DNA from: Hymenobacter daecheongensis DSM 21074
GTDB taxonomy: Bacteria; Bacteroidota; Bacteroidia; Cytophagales; Hymenobacteraceae
Direction: 5' to 3'
Assembly: GCF_900141805.1 (NCBI RefSeq)
Contig: NZ_FQYN01000003.1
Span: forward strand, 310,001 to 374,000
Length of the DNA: 64,000 bases
The notes below the pieces were generated by a model. The model did not search any database, had not been told where the DNA came from, and saw only the letters and a program-made list of their open reading frames with translations. Made by a program: the position numbers and the translations under genes. Shown piece after piece: positions 50,065-59,049 of this stretch; the stretch's first letter is position 1, and every line of letters begins with the position of its first letter.

Positions 50065-50823
50065 TCAGCGCCGCCAGGGCCGGTGGCGGTCAAACACCAG
50101 AAAACCCAACCCAAAGATAGCCTGCCCGGTGCGCTGCCGGTAGGCATAGGTGCGGCCGTTGTAGTCGAAGGCGCGGGTGTAGGGGCTCAGGCTGCGCTCG
50201 TAGCGGGCCGTGATGTCGAAGCGGCCGAGCTGCAGGCCGACGCCCAGCTGCCCGAGCACCTGCACCCGCTCTACGCTGCGGTGGAGGCTGTTGAAAAGCT
50301 CGGCGGGCCGAAACGCCGGATCATGGGTATTTCCTTCGCGCTGGTTGAGGGCCAGCAGCGGGCCGGCCAGCACGTAGAAGCGGCGGCTCAGGTGCAGGCC
50401 GCCCAGCAGGGCCAGCTCCGTGCGCCGCAGCCGCGGGTAGAGGTAGCTCACATCCGGGTACACCAGGTTCACATCGGGCCGCGAGAAGTAGGTGATGCTG
50501 GATTGATTGCCCAGTACCGACGTGTAGGCCAGCTCCGGCTGCACAAACAGCTTGCCCGTGCCCAGCCCGATGCGGGCAAACGCGCTGAAGCGGTTGCCAG
50601 TGTCATCAAGGCGGGAGCCGTCATCGTCGGTCCGGATGCTGTATTGCTCCACCTGAATCTGGCGCTGCCGCACCCAGGTCTGGCTGATGTTGAAGCTGGC
50701 CCCCACCCCTACCGCCTCCAGGCGCTGGGCCGGGGCGGCAATGGCCAGCAGCAATAGCGGGCCGCTGCCAAAGAGCAGCCGGAATTTCAGGGCACGCAAA
50801 GAAGAAGCGAAGGAAGTCAGCAT
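50065..50823 (-). CDS. Outer-membrane beta-barrel protein
   Basis: A 252-residue exported protein with a signal peptide (cleavage after PAQ) and strand-rich sequence typical of Bacteroidota outer-membrane barrels: AVGVGASFNISQTWVRQRQI, LALLGGLHLSRRFYVLAGPL, VLGQLGVGLQLGRFDITARYE. It resembles PorT-like barrels, with no enzymatic motif. ATG at 50823 (MLTSFASSLRALK) is the signal-peptide start; a longer frame from 50898 reads a repeat (MLVAKRIFA) and is rejected. Confidence 0.75.
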   Translation of the reverse strand: MLTSFASSLRALKFRLLFGSGPLLLLAIAAPAQRLEAVGVGASFNISQTWVRQRQIQVEQYSIRTDDDGSRLDDTGNRFSAFARIGLGTGKLFVQPELAYTSVLGNQSSITYFSRPDVNLVYPDVSYLYPRLRRTELALLGGLHLSRRFYVLAGPLLALNQREGNTHDPAFRPAELFNSLHRSVERVQVLGQLGVGLQLGRFDITARYERSLSPYTRAFDYNGRTYAYRQRTGQAIFGLGFLVFDRHRPWRR

Positions 50824-50871
50824 AAGAGAAACGTAAAAAATCAATTGGATTAAGCCATTCGGGCACCGGAA

Positions 50872-50961
50872 CGCGAAAATTCGTTTCGCGACGAGCACAG
50901 CGCGTTCAGACGCAAGCAGACATCGATACTCGCTGTGCTCGTCGCGAAACGGATTTTCGCG
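50872..50961. repeat. Inverted repeat CGTTTCGCGACGAGCACAGC
   Basis: Arms of about 30 bases (CGCGAAAATTCGTTTCGCGA plus CGAGCACAGCG, and its complement with one base change) around a 29-base loop. It lies upstream of the barrel gene and downstream of the Asp-box gene stop (50982). Both arms create spurious short coding frames. Confidence 0.82.
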
Positions 50962-50981
50962 CTACTTCTCATACCCTGCCC

Positions 50982-52337
50982 CTACTGCACCACCAGCTGC
51001 TGCCGGGCAGTGCCGGCCGTCGTTTCCAGCGTGAGCAGGTACAGGCCGGGAGCTTGGCCGCGCAGGTCGAGCAGCAGCTCGGGGCGGCCGGCCGGCGTGG
51101 CGCGGCGCAGCACCTCGCGGCCCAGCGCATCGGTCACGCGCACGGTGGCGGCGCTGGCGGGCAGCGGCAGCCGAAACGTGCCCGAGCCGGGGTTGGGGTA
51201 AGCCTGCAGCGCCGGCAGTGCCGCGGCCGGGCGGCGGCTCAGCACGGTAGCATTGAGCCGGTATACGCCCAGCGCCTTACTGCCCTGCAGCGCCCCCGAC
51301 CACACCGCTCCGGCCCCGAAGGCCGCCACGCTGGTGTGCTCCCGCGTGGTTTCGATGGGCGTCCAGGTAAAGCCATTGTCGGCCGAGTAAGACGAGCCTA
51401 AGTCGGCAGCCCCGAGAGTGCCGGCCCCCACCGACACCAGCAGGCCGGTGCCGGGCACCCCCGTGATACCGCCCGAAAGCAGCGGCCCGGCGTAGAATAT
51501 GCGCTGCCAGCTGAGGCCGCCATCGACGGTGGCATGGGCATAAAGGGTTCTGGTCGCATCGTTCACGCTCAGGGTCAGGCCGTGCAATTCATCCTGAAAC
51601 GCCAGGGCGTACATCTCCGAAACCGTGGTATTGGCCACGGCGGCGGTCCAGGTATTGCCCTGGTCGGTGGAGCGGAATACGCGGCTCTCATCAGTGGCAA
51701 ACCAGATGGTATTGCCCACCACGGCGGGGGCCAGCACCACACCGTTTTCGTTGGGCAGCGGCACGGGCACGCTGGCCGCCCGGCTCCAGGTGGTGCCGCC
51801 GTTGTGGGTCACGAAGATGTCAAATGGGTCGGCGGGCGGGTTGAGCGGGTCGCCCATGGCCACGCCGTCGTTGGCAGTGAAGAAGTGCACGAAATTGGGC
51901 CGGCTGGTCGCAAACTGCGTTCCGCCCTGCGGAGCCCAGGTGAGGCCGCCGTCGGTGGTGTGCAGCACGCGGCCGCCGGGGGCCGCATTGCTGGCCGTGC
52001 AGATCCAGGCGCTGGTGGTGCTGGTAGCGCTCAAGCCGGTGATGAGCTCCTCGGCCACCAGGCCCGCCACGGGGCGCAGCTGCCAGCTCTGGCCGCCGGT
52101 GGTGGTGAGGGCCACCGAGCGGTTGGTTGCGTCCTCATCATAGCCCAGCGCCCACACCACACTGGCATTCACCACCCCAAAGCGGTAGGCAAAAGCATCC
52201 GGCGTATCGAAAGTAAAAGGCTGCAGCGTCCATTGGGCCGAGGCGCTCCGGCCGAGCAGCAGCAGCAGCGCCAGCGCCAGCAGCCGGGCCGGCTGAAAGC
52301 GGAAATAGAAAGTCGGAATCAGTACGTTTTTAAGCAT
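50982..52337 (-). CDS. Secreted Asp-box repeat protein with T9SS tail
   Basis: A 451-residue exported protein. Signal peptide ends SASAQ; the body is a beta-propeller with at least five BNR/Asp-box motifs (TTDGGLTW, THNGGTTW, STDQGNTW, TVDGGLSW, SADNGFTW). The C-terminal 80 residues are a type A sorting domain beginning LPALQAYPNPGSGTFRL, so it is probably exported by the type IX system. Asp-box propellers bind or cut glycans in sialidase-like proteins, but no sialidase catalytic set is visible. ATG at 52337 is preferred to 52373. Confidence 0.88.
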   Translation of the reverse strand: MLKNVLIPTFYFRFQPARLLALALLLLLGRSASAQWTLQPFTFDTPDAFAYRFGVVNASVVWALGYDEDATNRSVALTTTGGQSWQLRPVAGLVAEELITGLSATSTTSAWICTASNAAPGGRVLHTTDGGLTWAPQGGTQFATSRPNFVHFFTANDGVAMGDPLNPPADPFDIFVTHNGGTTWSRAASVPVPLPNENGVVLAPAVVGNTIWFATDESRVFRSTDQGNTWTAAVANTTVSEMYALAFQDELHGLTLSVNDATRTLYAHATVDGGLSWQRIFYAGPLLSGGITGVPGTGLLVSVGAGTLGAADLGSSYSADNGFTWTPIETTREHTSVAAFGAGAVWSGALQGSKALGVYRLNATVLSRRPAAALPALQAYPNPGSGTFRLPLPASAATVRVTDALGREVLRRATPAGRPELLLDLRGQAPGLYLLTLETTAGTARQQLVVQ

Positions 52338-52408
52338 GGGATAAAGAGAAATGAGTTTGAAAATGATTGACAATCAGAAAAAAACTTTCAAGGCACCGTA
52401 GCCGCTCA

Positions 52409-53173
52409 CTACCGGCCCAGCGCCAGCCCTACGCGCAGATCGAGCCGGATGTGGAGCGTGTTGTTCGGAAAAAGCGGTCCGGCCGCGGGCAGCAGCGGCA
52501 AGGGCAGCCCGGCGTTGAAATCGACGAAGCCGTAGCGGCCCAGCCGGCGCTGCAGGCCATAGAGCACCGCCACCGAGGCCCGCACCGCGTGGCCCCGCTC
52601 CGCTTCCGAAAATGGCGTGCGGTAGCCGTGCCGGCCGTAGCCCGCGCCCAGCGCCACCGAGAGGTAGTTGGCCGAGAAATTACTGGCGCTCTTGCCCTTG
52701 CGAATGCGTTTGCGCAGGTTGTAGTAGTAGCGGCCGGCCGTCTGGGTCTGCACGTCTAGCCCGCTGAAAGTCGGGCCGTTGTACCGCTCGCGGTAGCGCA
52801 CCACGGCGGGCGTCAGCTCCAGCAGCACCGACCAGCTGGTGCGCAGCTTGTGCTCATAGAGCAGGTGGGGGCCGTAGCTGAACTCGCGCAGCTGGCCGCC
52901 CTGCTGCGCCAGCTCAAAGTTGAACGGGTCGAGCTTCCAGAGGCGACGCTCCTCTACCTGCACGCGGGTGAGCCGGCGCAGCCGGCGGCCCAGGCCCGCC
53001 TCGAAGGCGTAGCCGGTCGAGTCGGGCACGGTTTCTTCGCTGTAGCTGATGCCGGGGCGGCTACGGGCCGTGTCGGCGGGCTGGATCTGGGCGGCGGCGG
53101 GGCGGGCAAGGGCCAGTAGGCCAAAGGTGATGGGCAGCAGAGAGCGGCGGGAAAGGGAAAGCAGGGCGGGCAT
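52409..53173 (-). CDS. Exported, probably outer-membrane protein
   Basis: A 254-residue protein with signal peptide MPALLSLSRRSLLPITFGLL ending PAAAQ. The body has alternating beta strands (REFSYGPHLLYEHKLRTSWSVLLELTPAV, YLSVALGAGYGRHGYR, HIRLDLRVGLAL) as in small outer-membrane barrels. No family recognised. It lies 27 bases after the DUF4097-like gene in a same-strand series started by the sigma factor. Start at 53173 gives a standard signal peptide; 53197 is possible. Confidence 0.65.
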   Translation of the reverse strand: MPALLSLSRRSLLPITFGLLALARPAAAQIQPADTARSRPGISYSEETVPDSTGYAFEAGLGRRLRRLTRVQVEERRLWKLDPFNFELAQQGGQLREFSYGPHLLYEHKLRTSWSVLLELTPAVVRYRERYNGPTFSGLDVQTQTAGRYYYNLRKRIRKGKSASNFSANYLSVALGAGYGRHGYRTPFSEAERGHAVRASVAVLYGLQRRLGRYGFVDFNAGLPLPLLPAAGPLFPNNTLHIRLDLRVGLALGR

Positions 53174-53200
53174 GAAAGCGGGTAAAAAAGGCAGCATAAA

Positions 53201-54151
53201 TCAGCGCTTGATGAGCAGGGGCTGGGCCCGCAGCGTGAGCGGCGCATACGACGTGACCACCCGAATCAGTGGCAGCCGGGGCTGCTGGGTCAGAATTAGG
53301 GCGTGGCGGCTGGCGCCTTTGCCGGGGTTGGCGGCGGCCAGGCTGGGCGGCACCAGCAGCGCACCCTGGGCGGTGGTGAGGTGGTAGTTGAACAGGCCCA
53401 GCTGCGGCACGCTGATGGTCACTTCGGTGCGCTCGGCATCTATAAAGGCGCTTTGCAGCTCGCTGGTGGGCTCCAGCAGCACGCTGCCGTAGCGGTTGCG
53501 GATGGTGTAGCGCCCCGCCGCTGCCGTCAGCCTCACCGCCGACTTATCGGCCTCGCAGTCGAAGGTCAGGTTCAGATTGGTGCCGGTCAGGTCGGCGTAG
53601 CGGGCGGTGGCCGTGAGCGTGCCGCTGAGGTTCTGGAGCACAATCTGGCCGAAGTTCTGCGCCAGCCGCAGCTTGCCCGTCAGGTCCAGCAGCGTGGTCT
53701 GGCCGTAGGTATTTTCCAGCTGCAACGCCGCCGCCGCCGGCATCAGCACGGTGTATTCGGCCCGCAAATCGCTGCGAATGGCGGGCGTGCCGGCCGGCCG
53801 GGCGAAGTAGTTTTCCAGCTCAATGGAGCTGCCGTGCTTTTCCAGCTTATACCGCACGGCGGGCAGCTCCTGCTCGGCCACGGCCCGCTCGGGGTGGCGG
53901 GCGCTGAGGCGCAGCACCACCTGCACGCTGGCCTTGTCCCAGCCCTGCACGCGCACCGTGGCTTTTTCGGCCCTGATGCGGACCAGTGTGCCCGGCGGGC
54001 AGGGCAGCGTCTGCTCGATGGTGCGGGTGAGCACCTGCACCTTGCGCTGGGCGCGGGCCGCGGGCAGGGCCAGGCTCCACACCAGCAGCAGGGCCAGCAG
54101 CCCCGCGCCGGCCCGGCGGCGCAGCGAAGAAGAAAAAAGAGTCAGGCTCAT
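53201..54151 (-). CDS. Exported DUF4097-like beta-helix protein
   Basis: A 316-residue exported protein. Signal peptide ends PAARAQ; the mature part is a repetitive right-handed beta-helix pattern (IELENYFARP, LQLENTYGQTTLLDL, GKLRLAQNFGQIVLQNLSG, RYTIRNRYGSVLLEP), typical of DUF4097/DUF2807 adhesin-like proteins found beside sigma/anti-sigma genes. Its start overlaps the anti-sigma stop by four bases (ATGA), so it is cotranslated. The frame is open upstream to 54331 inside the anti-sigma gene, which is ignored. Confidence 0.82.
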   Translation of the reverse strand: MSLTLFSSSLRRRAGAGLLALLLVWSLALPAARAQRKVQVLTRTIEQTLPCPPGTLVRIRAEKATVRVQGWDKASVQVVLRLSARHPERAVAEQELPAVRYKLEKHGSSIELENYFARPAGTPAIRSDLRAEYTVLMPAAAALQLENTYGQTTLLDLTGKLRLAQNFGQIVLQNLSGTLTATARYADLTGTNLNLTFDCEADKSAVRLTAAAGRYTIRNRYGSVLLEPTSELQSAFIDAERTEVTISVPQLGLFNYHLTTAQGALLVPPSLAAANPGKGASRHALILTQQPRLPLIRVVTSYAPLTLRAQPLLIKR

Positions 54152-54837
54152 GATATAAGCAGTTGAATCAGCTCCCGGGTCACGGTGGCTTTCAGGGTGG
54201 TGATGCGCACCTGGTGGCGCACCAGCTCGGGCGTGGGGCCGAAGCGGCGCGCATCCTGACGCAGGCGCTGCTCCTCGGCCTGTAGCTCCGTAAGCTGCCC
54301 GCGCAGCTCCCGAAACTCCGCCGACTGGCACACCGTGGGCAGCGAGGTGCAGTGGTCATTGATGAAACTCAAACCCTGCTCGTCGAGCGGATCGAAGGCG
54401 GCCAGCGCGGGGCGGGCGGCGGGCTCGGCCACCACTTCCTCAGAGTACGTGATGGTTTCGTGGGGCCGGGCGGCCGGGCGCTGCCACCAGCCCAGCAGCG
54501 CCACCAGCACGGCGGCGGCCACCCCCGCCACCAGCCGGAAAGCGGGCCACAGCGGGCGCACGGGCGGGGCCGGTTGCGTCGGCTGAGCCGGCTCCGTCGC
54601 AATAGTCAGCGGAGAAGCCTCCGGCTGATCGAGGCCGGCGCTGATGGCGGCCCAGAGCGCGGCGGGGGGCTCGTGCGTGGGCAGCGCGGGCAGGGCGCGG
54701 TCAATGGCTTCGGCAGCGCTCAGCTCGTCGGCAATGCGGGGCCAGAGGCCGGCCGCGGGCTGGTGGGCGGGCAGCTGGCTGATGGCCCGCTGCAGGTTAA
54801 GCCGCCCGGCTTCGGGTTGAGTTGGGGTGGGGCTCAT
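54148..54837 (-). CDS. Anti-sigma factor-like membrane protein
   Basis: A 229-residue protein with a cytoplasmic N-terminal part (PEAGRLNLQRAISQLPAHQPAAGLWPRIADEL, two similar W..I segments), a single transmembrane helix (LVAGVAAAVLVALLGWW, about 112-130) and a C-terminal part that ends in a coiled coil (ELRGQLTELQAEEQRLRQD). This topology and the four-base overlap with the ECF sigma gene mark it as the cognate anti-sigma factor. No zinc HxxxCxxC motif is present. Confidence 0.78.
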   Translation of the reverse strand: MSPTPTQPEAGRLNLQRAISQLPAHQPAAGLWPRIADELSAAEAIDRALPALPTHEPPAALWAAISAGLDQPEASPLTIATEPAQPTQPAPPVRPLWPAFRLVAGVAAAVLVALLGWWQRPAARPHETITYSEEVVAEPAARPALAAFDPLDEQGLSFINDHCTSLPTVCQSAEFRELRGQLTELQAEEQRLRQDARRFGPTPELVRHQVRITTLKATVTRELIQLLIS

Positions 54838-55382
54838 GAGTAGAGATGCTGTAGTTTGACCTGAAGCAGCCGCTTGGCGTGGTAGAGCTGCGACTTGCTG
54901 GTGCCTTCCGAAATGCTGAGCAGTTCGGCCACTTCGCGGTGCAGATAGCCTTCCACCTCAACGAGGCAGAACACGGCGCGGTAGCCGGCCGGCAGCTCCC
55001 CGATGGCTTTTTCCAGCGCCTCGCCGGTCAGGCTGTCGTGCCAGGCCACCAGCGGCTCGGCGTGCTGCTGGGGGTTATATACTTCCATGCGCTGCTCGCG
55101 CCGCAGCACGCGCAGGGCGCAGCGCACCACAATGGTTTTGATCCAGCCGCCCAGCGCGGCTTCCTGCCGGAAGCCCGCCAGCTGCCGAAACACCTCCACA
55201 AATGCCTCCTGCAGGGCATCCTGGGCCAGATCGGGGCTACCCAGAATGCGCAGGGCGCTGGAGTACATGGCCGCTTTGTAGCGCTCATACAGCTGGTACT
55301 GGGCCAGCCGGTTTTGCGCCAGGCAGCCCGCCAGCAGCAGCTGTTCGTCGGAAGCGTCGGCGGAAAGGTGGGGCTGGGGCAC
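54834..55382 (-). CDS. ECF-type RNA polymerase sigma factor
   Basis: A 182-residue sigma-70 family factor. Region 2 is QLYERYKAAMYSSALRILGSPDLAQDALQEAFVEVFR and region 4 is LPAGYRAVFCLVEVEGYLHREVAELLSISEGTSKSQLYHAKRLLQ. It is first in a same-strand cluster with the anti-sigma (4-base overlap), the beta-helix protein (4-base overlap) and envelope proteins, probably an autoregulated envelope-stress unit. The start is uncertain: an ATG at 55481 opens the frame earlier, but a -7-like ACCTTTG lies inside that extension, so GTG at 55382 (PQPHLSADASDEQL) is chosen. Confidence 0.88.
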   Translation of the reverse strand: MPQPHLSADASDEQLLLAGCLAQNRLAQYQLYERYKAAMYSSALRILGSPDLAQDALQEAFVEVFRQLAGFRQEAALGGWIKTIVVRCALRVLRREQRMEVYNPQQHAEPLVAWHDSLTGEALEKAIGELPAGYRAVFCLVEVEGYLHREVAELLSISEGTSKSQLYHAKRLLQVKLQHLYS

Positions 55383-55740
55383 GGCAGGAATCTTTGGCCT
55401 AAAGGGAAGGCGAAGGGCGCAAAGGTTGGTTGGGCCTGAAAAAAAATTGCGGACAACCGTGTCTGGGGCTGCTACGGGCATTTTTTCAGCCGATTAATAC
55501 TTCCCCGCCCCTGCTCAGACAGCCCGCCCGGCGGCGCCGAAGCCGTGCGTGACAAAGTGGTGCGTGACAAAGTAAAATGTAACGCACCACTTTGTAACGC
55601 GCCCCAGGCCTACGGCCGACCAGCTCTATCTATGCTGGCGACCGGACTTTTCCCGCCGGCCCCGCCCCGTTTTCCGTATGCTGCCCAGCTTCGGCTGCCT
55701 ATCTTGAGGCGTTGAGCCCCGCCCCCGGAAGTACTCCCGT
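55383..55740 (+). other. Divergent intergenic region between sigma and AsmA-like genes
   Basis: 358 bases. A 14-bp inverted repeat ACAAAGTGGTGCGT / ACGCACCACTTTGT (55552-55565, 55582-55595) overlaps a direct repeat of GTGCGTGACAAAGT. TATCTTGA at 55700-55707 is a near -7 box for the AsmA-like gene. If the sigma gene starts at 55481, part of this region is coding. Confidence 0.55.
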
Positions 55741-58700
55741 ATGAAATGGTCTATGCTCCGGCGGCTGCTGCTGGCCGGATTTCTGCTGCTTTTGCTGGTA
55801 TCGGGCCTGGCGCTGTGGCTGCTGGGCTCCGACTACGGCCGCCGGCACCTGGAGCAGCGGATTCGTCAGCGCCTCACCCACGACTCGGAGCTGGTACTGG
55901 CCCCGTTTGAGGTGCACCTCTCGCTCTGGCAGGACTTCCCCCACCTCACCGCCTCCCTCCACCACCTTTCCCTCCTCGACACGGCCTACCGCCAGCGCGT
56001 GCCGGTGCTCAGCGTGGGCCGGGCCGATGCGCGGCTGGCGCTGGCCGGGCTGCTGCGCGGCCGGGTGCAGATTTCGCGCCTTACCATCCGGGAGGTGGAG
56101 TTTCGGGAGCAGGTAGATGCGCACGGGCGCAGCTGGGGCCTGCACGGCAAAAAGCGGGGTCCGCGCCGGGGCGCTCCTACCCCACCAGATCTGACGCTGG
56201 ACTCGCTCATCGTGCGCAATTTCCGCTTCCGCTCCCGCAATGAGTACGCCCGCAGCGCCTTCGGGGCCAGCGTGCGGGTGGCCCGCCTGGCGGTGCGGCT
56301 GCGGGGCGGCGTGCTGCAGGCCACCGGCACGCTCGCCGGCGCCCTCGACTACCTGCGTAACCCCGGCGGCACGCTGTTTGAGCGGGAGCCAGTGTGGGCC
56401 GGGGTGCGGTATCAATATGCTTTCCGGGCTCGGCAGGGCACTATCTACCGCACCCGCGCCACGCTCAACGGCGACACTATCCGCATCCGGGGCACGCACA
56501 CGGCCGGGCCGGGCCAGCCGGGCACGCTGCTGAATCTGGCTTTTGCCGGCACCCAGCCCCTCACCGAAGTGCTGCGCGCGGCTCTGCCCCAGGCCGTGCA
56601 GCCCTACCTGGCCGGGGCCAAAAGTCCCAGCAAAGCCCACATTCGCTACACCATCCGGGGGCTGAGCGGGCCTACGGTGAGCCCGCACAATGTGCTGACG
56701 TTTGGGCTGCGCGGGGCCCGCCTCATCTGGCCCGATCCGGCCCGGCGCATCACCCACTGGGACTTGCTGGGTACCTACGACAATGGCCCCGGCCGCAGCC
56801 CCCAGACCACGTCGCTCACCCTCAACCACTGTCGTATCACCTCCTCCGCCGGCCGCCTCGATGCCACCCTGCTGCTGCTTGATTTCACCCGGCCCTTCGT
56901 GAATGCGCGGGTGCGCGGGCGCACCGAGCTGGGCCAGCTGGCCGCGCTGGTGTCGCCGGGGGTGTGGCGGGCGCGGCGGGGCACGGCCGAGCTGGATGTG
57001 CGCCTGCGCGGCCTGCTGCCGCCCGCGCCGGGCCGGCGCATGGCCCGCCGGCCCCAAAAAAAGCTTTCGGTGCGCGGCACGGTTACGCTGCGCGATGCCT
57101 CGTTCGTCATTCCGGATCGGGGGGCCGATATGGCGGAGCTGAACGTGCGTGTGGGGCTGCGCGACTCGGTGTGGCGGCTTTCCAATGCCTCGGGCGTGCT
57201 GGATCAGATGCGCTTCCGGGCCTCGGCTACCACCGTCAATCTGTTCGACTACCTCACCGACCAGCACCCCACCACGCGCATCAGCGGCGACTTTGCGGTG
57301 GAAGACCTGCGCGTAGCCCGGCTGCGCGAGCTGCTGCGACCCATTGCCCGGCCAAAGTTGCCCCTTGACGCCCCCCGCCGGCCCCGTCCGGTGCCGGCCT
57401 CCGTGGCCAACCTGGGCAGCAACCTGATTCCAAAAGGAATGCAGCTGAACGTGCACCTGCGCTGCCGCCGCCTGCTGTTGCCCACCGACACGCTCACCGA
57501 CCTGGCCGTGCGCGTACGCCACGATGGCCGCAACGTGCAGCTCACCCACCTGGCCGGGGCGCTGTGGGGCGGCCGGGTGCGCGGCACCGCCACTTGGCCC
57601 ACCGACACGGCCAACCGCGTAGCCACCATCAACTTTCAGCTGGGCGTGCACTTCGACACCATCAACTACCGGCGCTTTCTGGGCCGCATTTCCCGCCCGG
57701 CCCAGCGCTCGGCCAAAGCCCCGGCCGCGCCGGCCCTGCGTGAGCTGCTGCTGGCCGCCAACGGCCACCTGACCTGCGACGTGACCACCGTGCAGCTGCC
57801 CGACGGCGAAGACCTGCGCAATCTGCGGCTGGAGCTAACCAAAACGGGCAGCACCGTGCAGCTGCCCATGCTGCGCTTTGCCACCACCCGCGGCGGCACC
57901 GGTTTCGCCACCGCCTCGGCCCGCGTGGCCGACAACCGCCTGGTGGCGGCCGAAGCCAGCCTCGATTTGCGCTACCACACGCTCGATGTGCAGAAGCTGC
58001 TGCAGCTGCTGGCCAGCTTCAACCCCACCACCGCCAAAGACGACGAGGACGAGGCCCCGCCCGCCCGCGCCGACAGCACCGCCGTGGCTTCCGCGCTGCC
58101 ACTGGATCGGGCGGCACGGCGGGCCGCCCGCGCCGCCCGTCGTGCCCAGCTCAACGGCCTACCCGCCCGCAAGCCTGATGGCACTATTATTTCCAACGGC
58201 ATCCTGACCGCCGTGCTGCGCGTGCAGGCCGATAACGTGCGCTACGCCGCTCTCACGGGCCGGCAGTTTCGGCTGGTTTCGCACCTGAGCAAGGGCGAGG
58301 CCCGCCTCGATGACTGCTCGCTCGATGCCTTCGAGGGCCGCCTCACGCTGCGCGGCCGCATGATTACGAATGCCGGCCGCCAGCATCACCCCTTGTATGT
58401 GCAGCTGCAGCTGCAGGATATTCAGCTGCCGCTGCTGTTTGGGGCGGCCACCAGCATGGGTCTCAATGTATTGGGGGCCAACAATGTGCGCGGCACGCTG
58501 CGCTGCGCCGCCGACGTGCGCACCGACCTCGACGCCACCTTCCTGCCCGTGTTTGATGAGACGCTGGGCTACCTCAAAACCGATATTCGGGGCCTGGAGC
58601 TGCTGGATGTGGAGGCGCTGGCCCAGGCGCTGAAGTTTATGAAAGCCGAGCGCACCGGCCACTTGTTTTTTGAGCCCGTCAGCAGCGAGTTCATCCTCAA

Positions 58701-59049
58701 CCGCGGCCAGCTGCTCATCCCCGACCTCGACCTGAACAGCAACCTGAGCAATCTGCAGGTCAGCGGCCGCTACTTCCTCGATGGCCGCGCCGACCTGTAT
58801 GTGGGCCTGAACCCAATGCAGGCGCTGTTTGGCAACAACGACAAGCGCATAGAGCGCATCCGCAACAACCAGCTCGTGCGCCGCGCCAGCCGCCTCACCT
58901 ACCTGGGCCTCAGCCGCCCCGCTCCCGGCGTCAAATACAAAGTGCGCCCCTTCCAGCGCGACGAGCAGCGCCGGCAGCAAATCGAGCTACGCCAGCAGTA
59001 CCGCCGCCTCCTATTCACCCAACGCCTGGATACGACGGTGAAGTGGTGA
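55741..59049 (+). CDS. Large AsmA/TamB-like envelope protein
   Basis: A 1102-residue protein anchored by one N-terminal helix (LLLAGFLLLLLVSGLALWLL) with a long periplasmic beta-rich body. The N-terminal DFPHLTASLHHLSLLDTAYR and repeated strands such as LDLRYHTLDVQKLL fit AsmA-family domains, which form lipid-conducting bridges between membranes. Linker segments rich in Arg/Ala (RAARRAARAARRAQ) occur near residue 785. C-terminal AsmA_2-like region (GRLTLRGRMITN to YFLDGRADLYVGLNPM). The TGA stop is inside the first 8-mer of the family C repeat. Function in envelope maintenance is inferred from family. Confidence 0.85.
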   Translation: MKWSMLRRLLLAGFLLLLLVSGLALWLLGSDYGRRHLEQRIRQRLTHDSELVLAPFEVHLSLWQDFPHLTASLHHLSLLDTAYRQRVPVLSVGRADARLALAGLLRGRVQISRLTIREVEFREQVDAHGRSWGLHGKKRGPRRGAPTPPDLTLDSLIVRNFRFRSRNEYARSAFGASVRVARLAVRLRGGVLQATGTLAGALDYLRNPGGTLFEREPVWAGVRYQYAFRARQGTIYRTRATLNGDTIRIRGTHTAGPGQPGTLLNLAFAGTQPLTEVLRAALPQAVQPYLAGAKSPSKAHIRYTIRGLSGPTVSPHNVLTFGLRGARLIWPDPARRITHWDLLGTYDNGPGRSPQTTSLTLNHCRITSSAGRLDATLLLLDFTRPFVNARVRGRTELGQLAALVSPGVWRARRGTAELDVRLRGLLPPAPGRRMARRPQKKLSVRGTVTLRDASFVIPDRGADMAELNVRVGLRDSVWRLSNASGVLDQMRFRASATTVNLFDYLTDQHPTTRISGDFAVEDLRVARLRELLRPIARPKLPLDAPRRPRPVPASVANLGSNLIPKGMQLNVHLRCRRLLLPTDTLTDLAVRVRHDGRNVQLTHLAGALWGGRVRGTATWPTDTANRVATINFQLGVHFDTINYRRFLGRISRPAQRSAKAPAAPALRELLLAANGHLTCDVTTVQLPDGEDLRNLRLELTKTGSTVQLPMLRFATTRGGTGFATASARVADNRLVAAEASLDLRYHTLDVQKLLQLLASFNPTTAKDDEDEAPPARADSTAVASALPLDRAARRAARAARRAQLNGLPARKPDGTIISNGILTAVLRVQADNVRYAALTGRQFRLVSHLSKGEARLDDCSLDAFEGRLTLRGRMITNAGRQHHPLYVQLQLQDIQLPLLFGAATSMGLNVLGANNVRGTLRCAADVRTDLDATFLPVFDETLGYLKTDIRGLELLDVEALAQALKFMKAERTGHLFFEPVSSEFILNRGQLLIPDLDLNSNLSNLQVSGRYFLDGRADLYVGLNPMQALFGNNDKRIERIRNNQLVRRASRLTYLGLSRPAPGVKYKVRPFQRDEQRRQQIELRQQYRRLLFTQRLDTTVKW

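Noticed and set aside
50872..50961. Two short frames both beginning MLVAKRIFA
   Set aside because: They are translations of the two arms of one inverted repeat, not genes.
55699..57768. 689-codon minus-strand frame antisense to the AsmA-like gene
   Set aside because: Composition is Gly/Gln/Ala/Arg/His-rich, no known domain, fully covered by a good gene on the plus strand.
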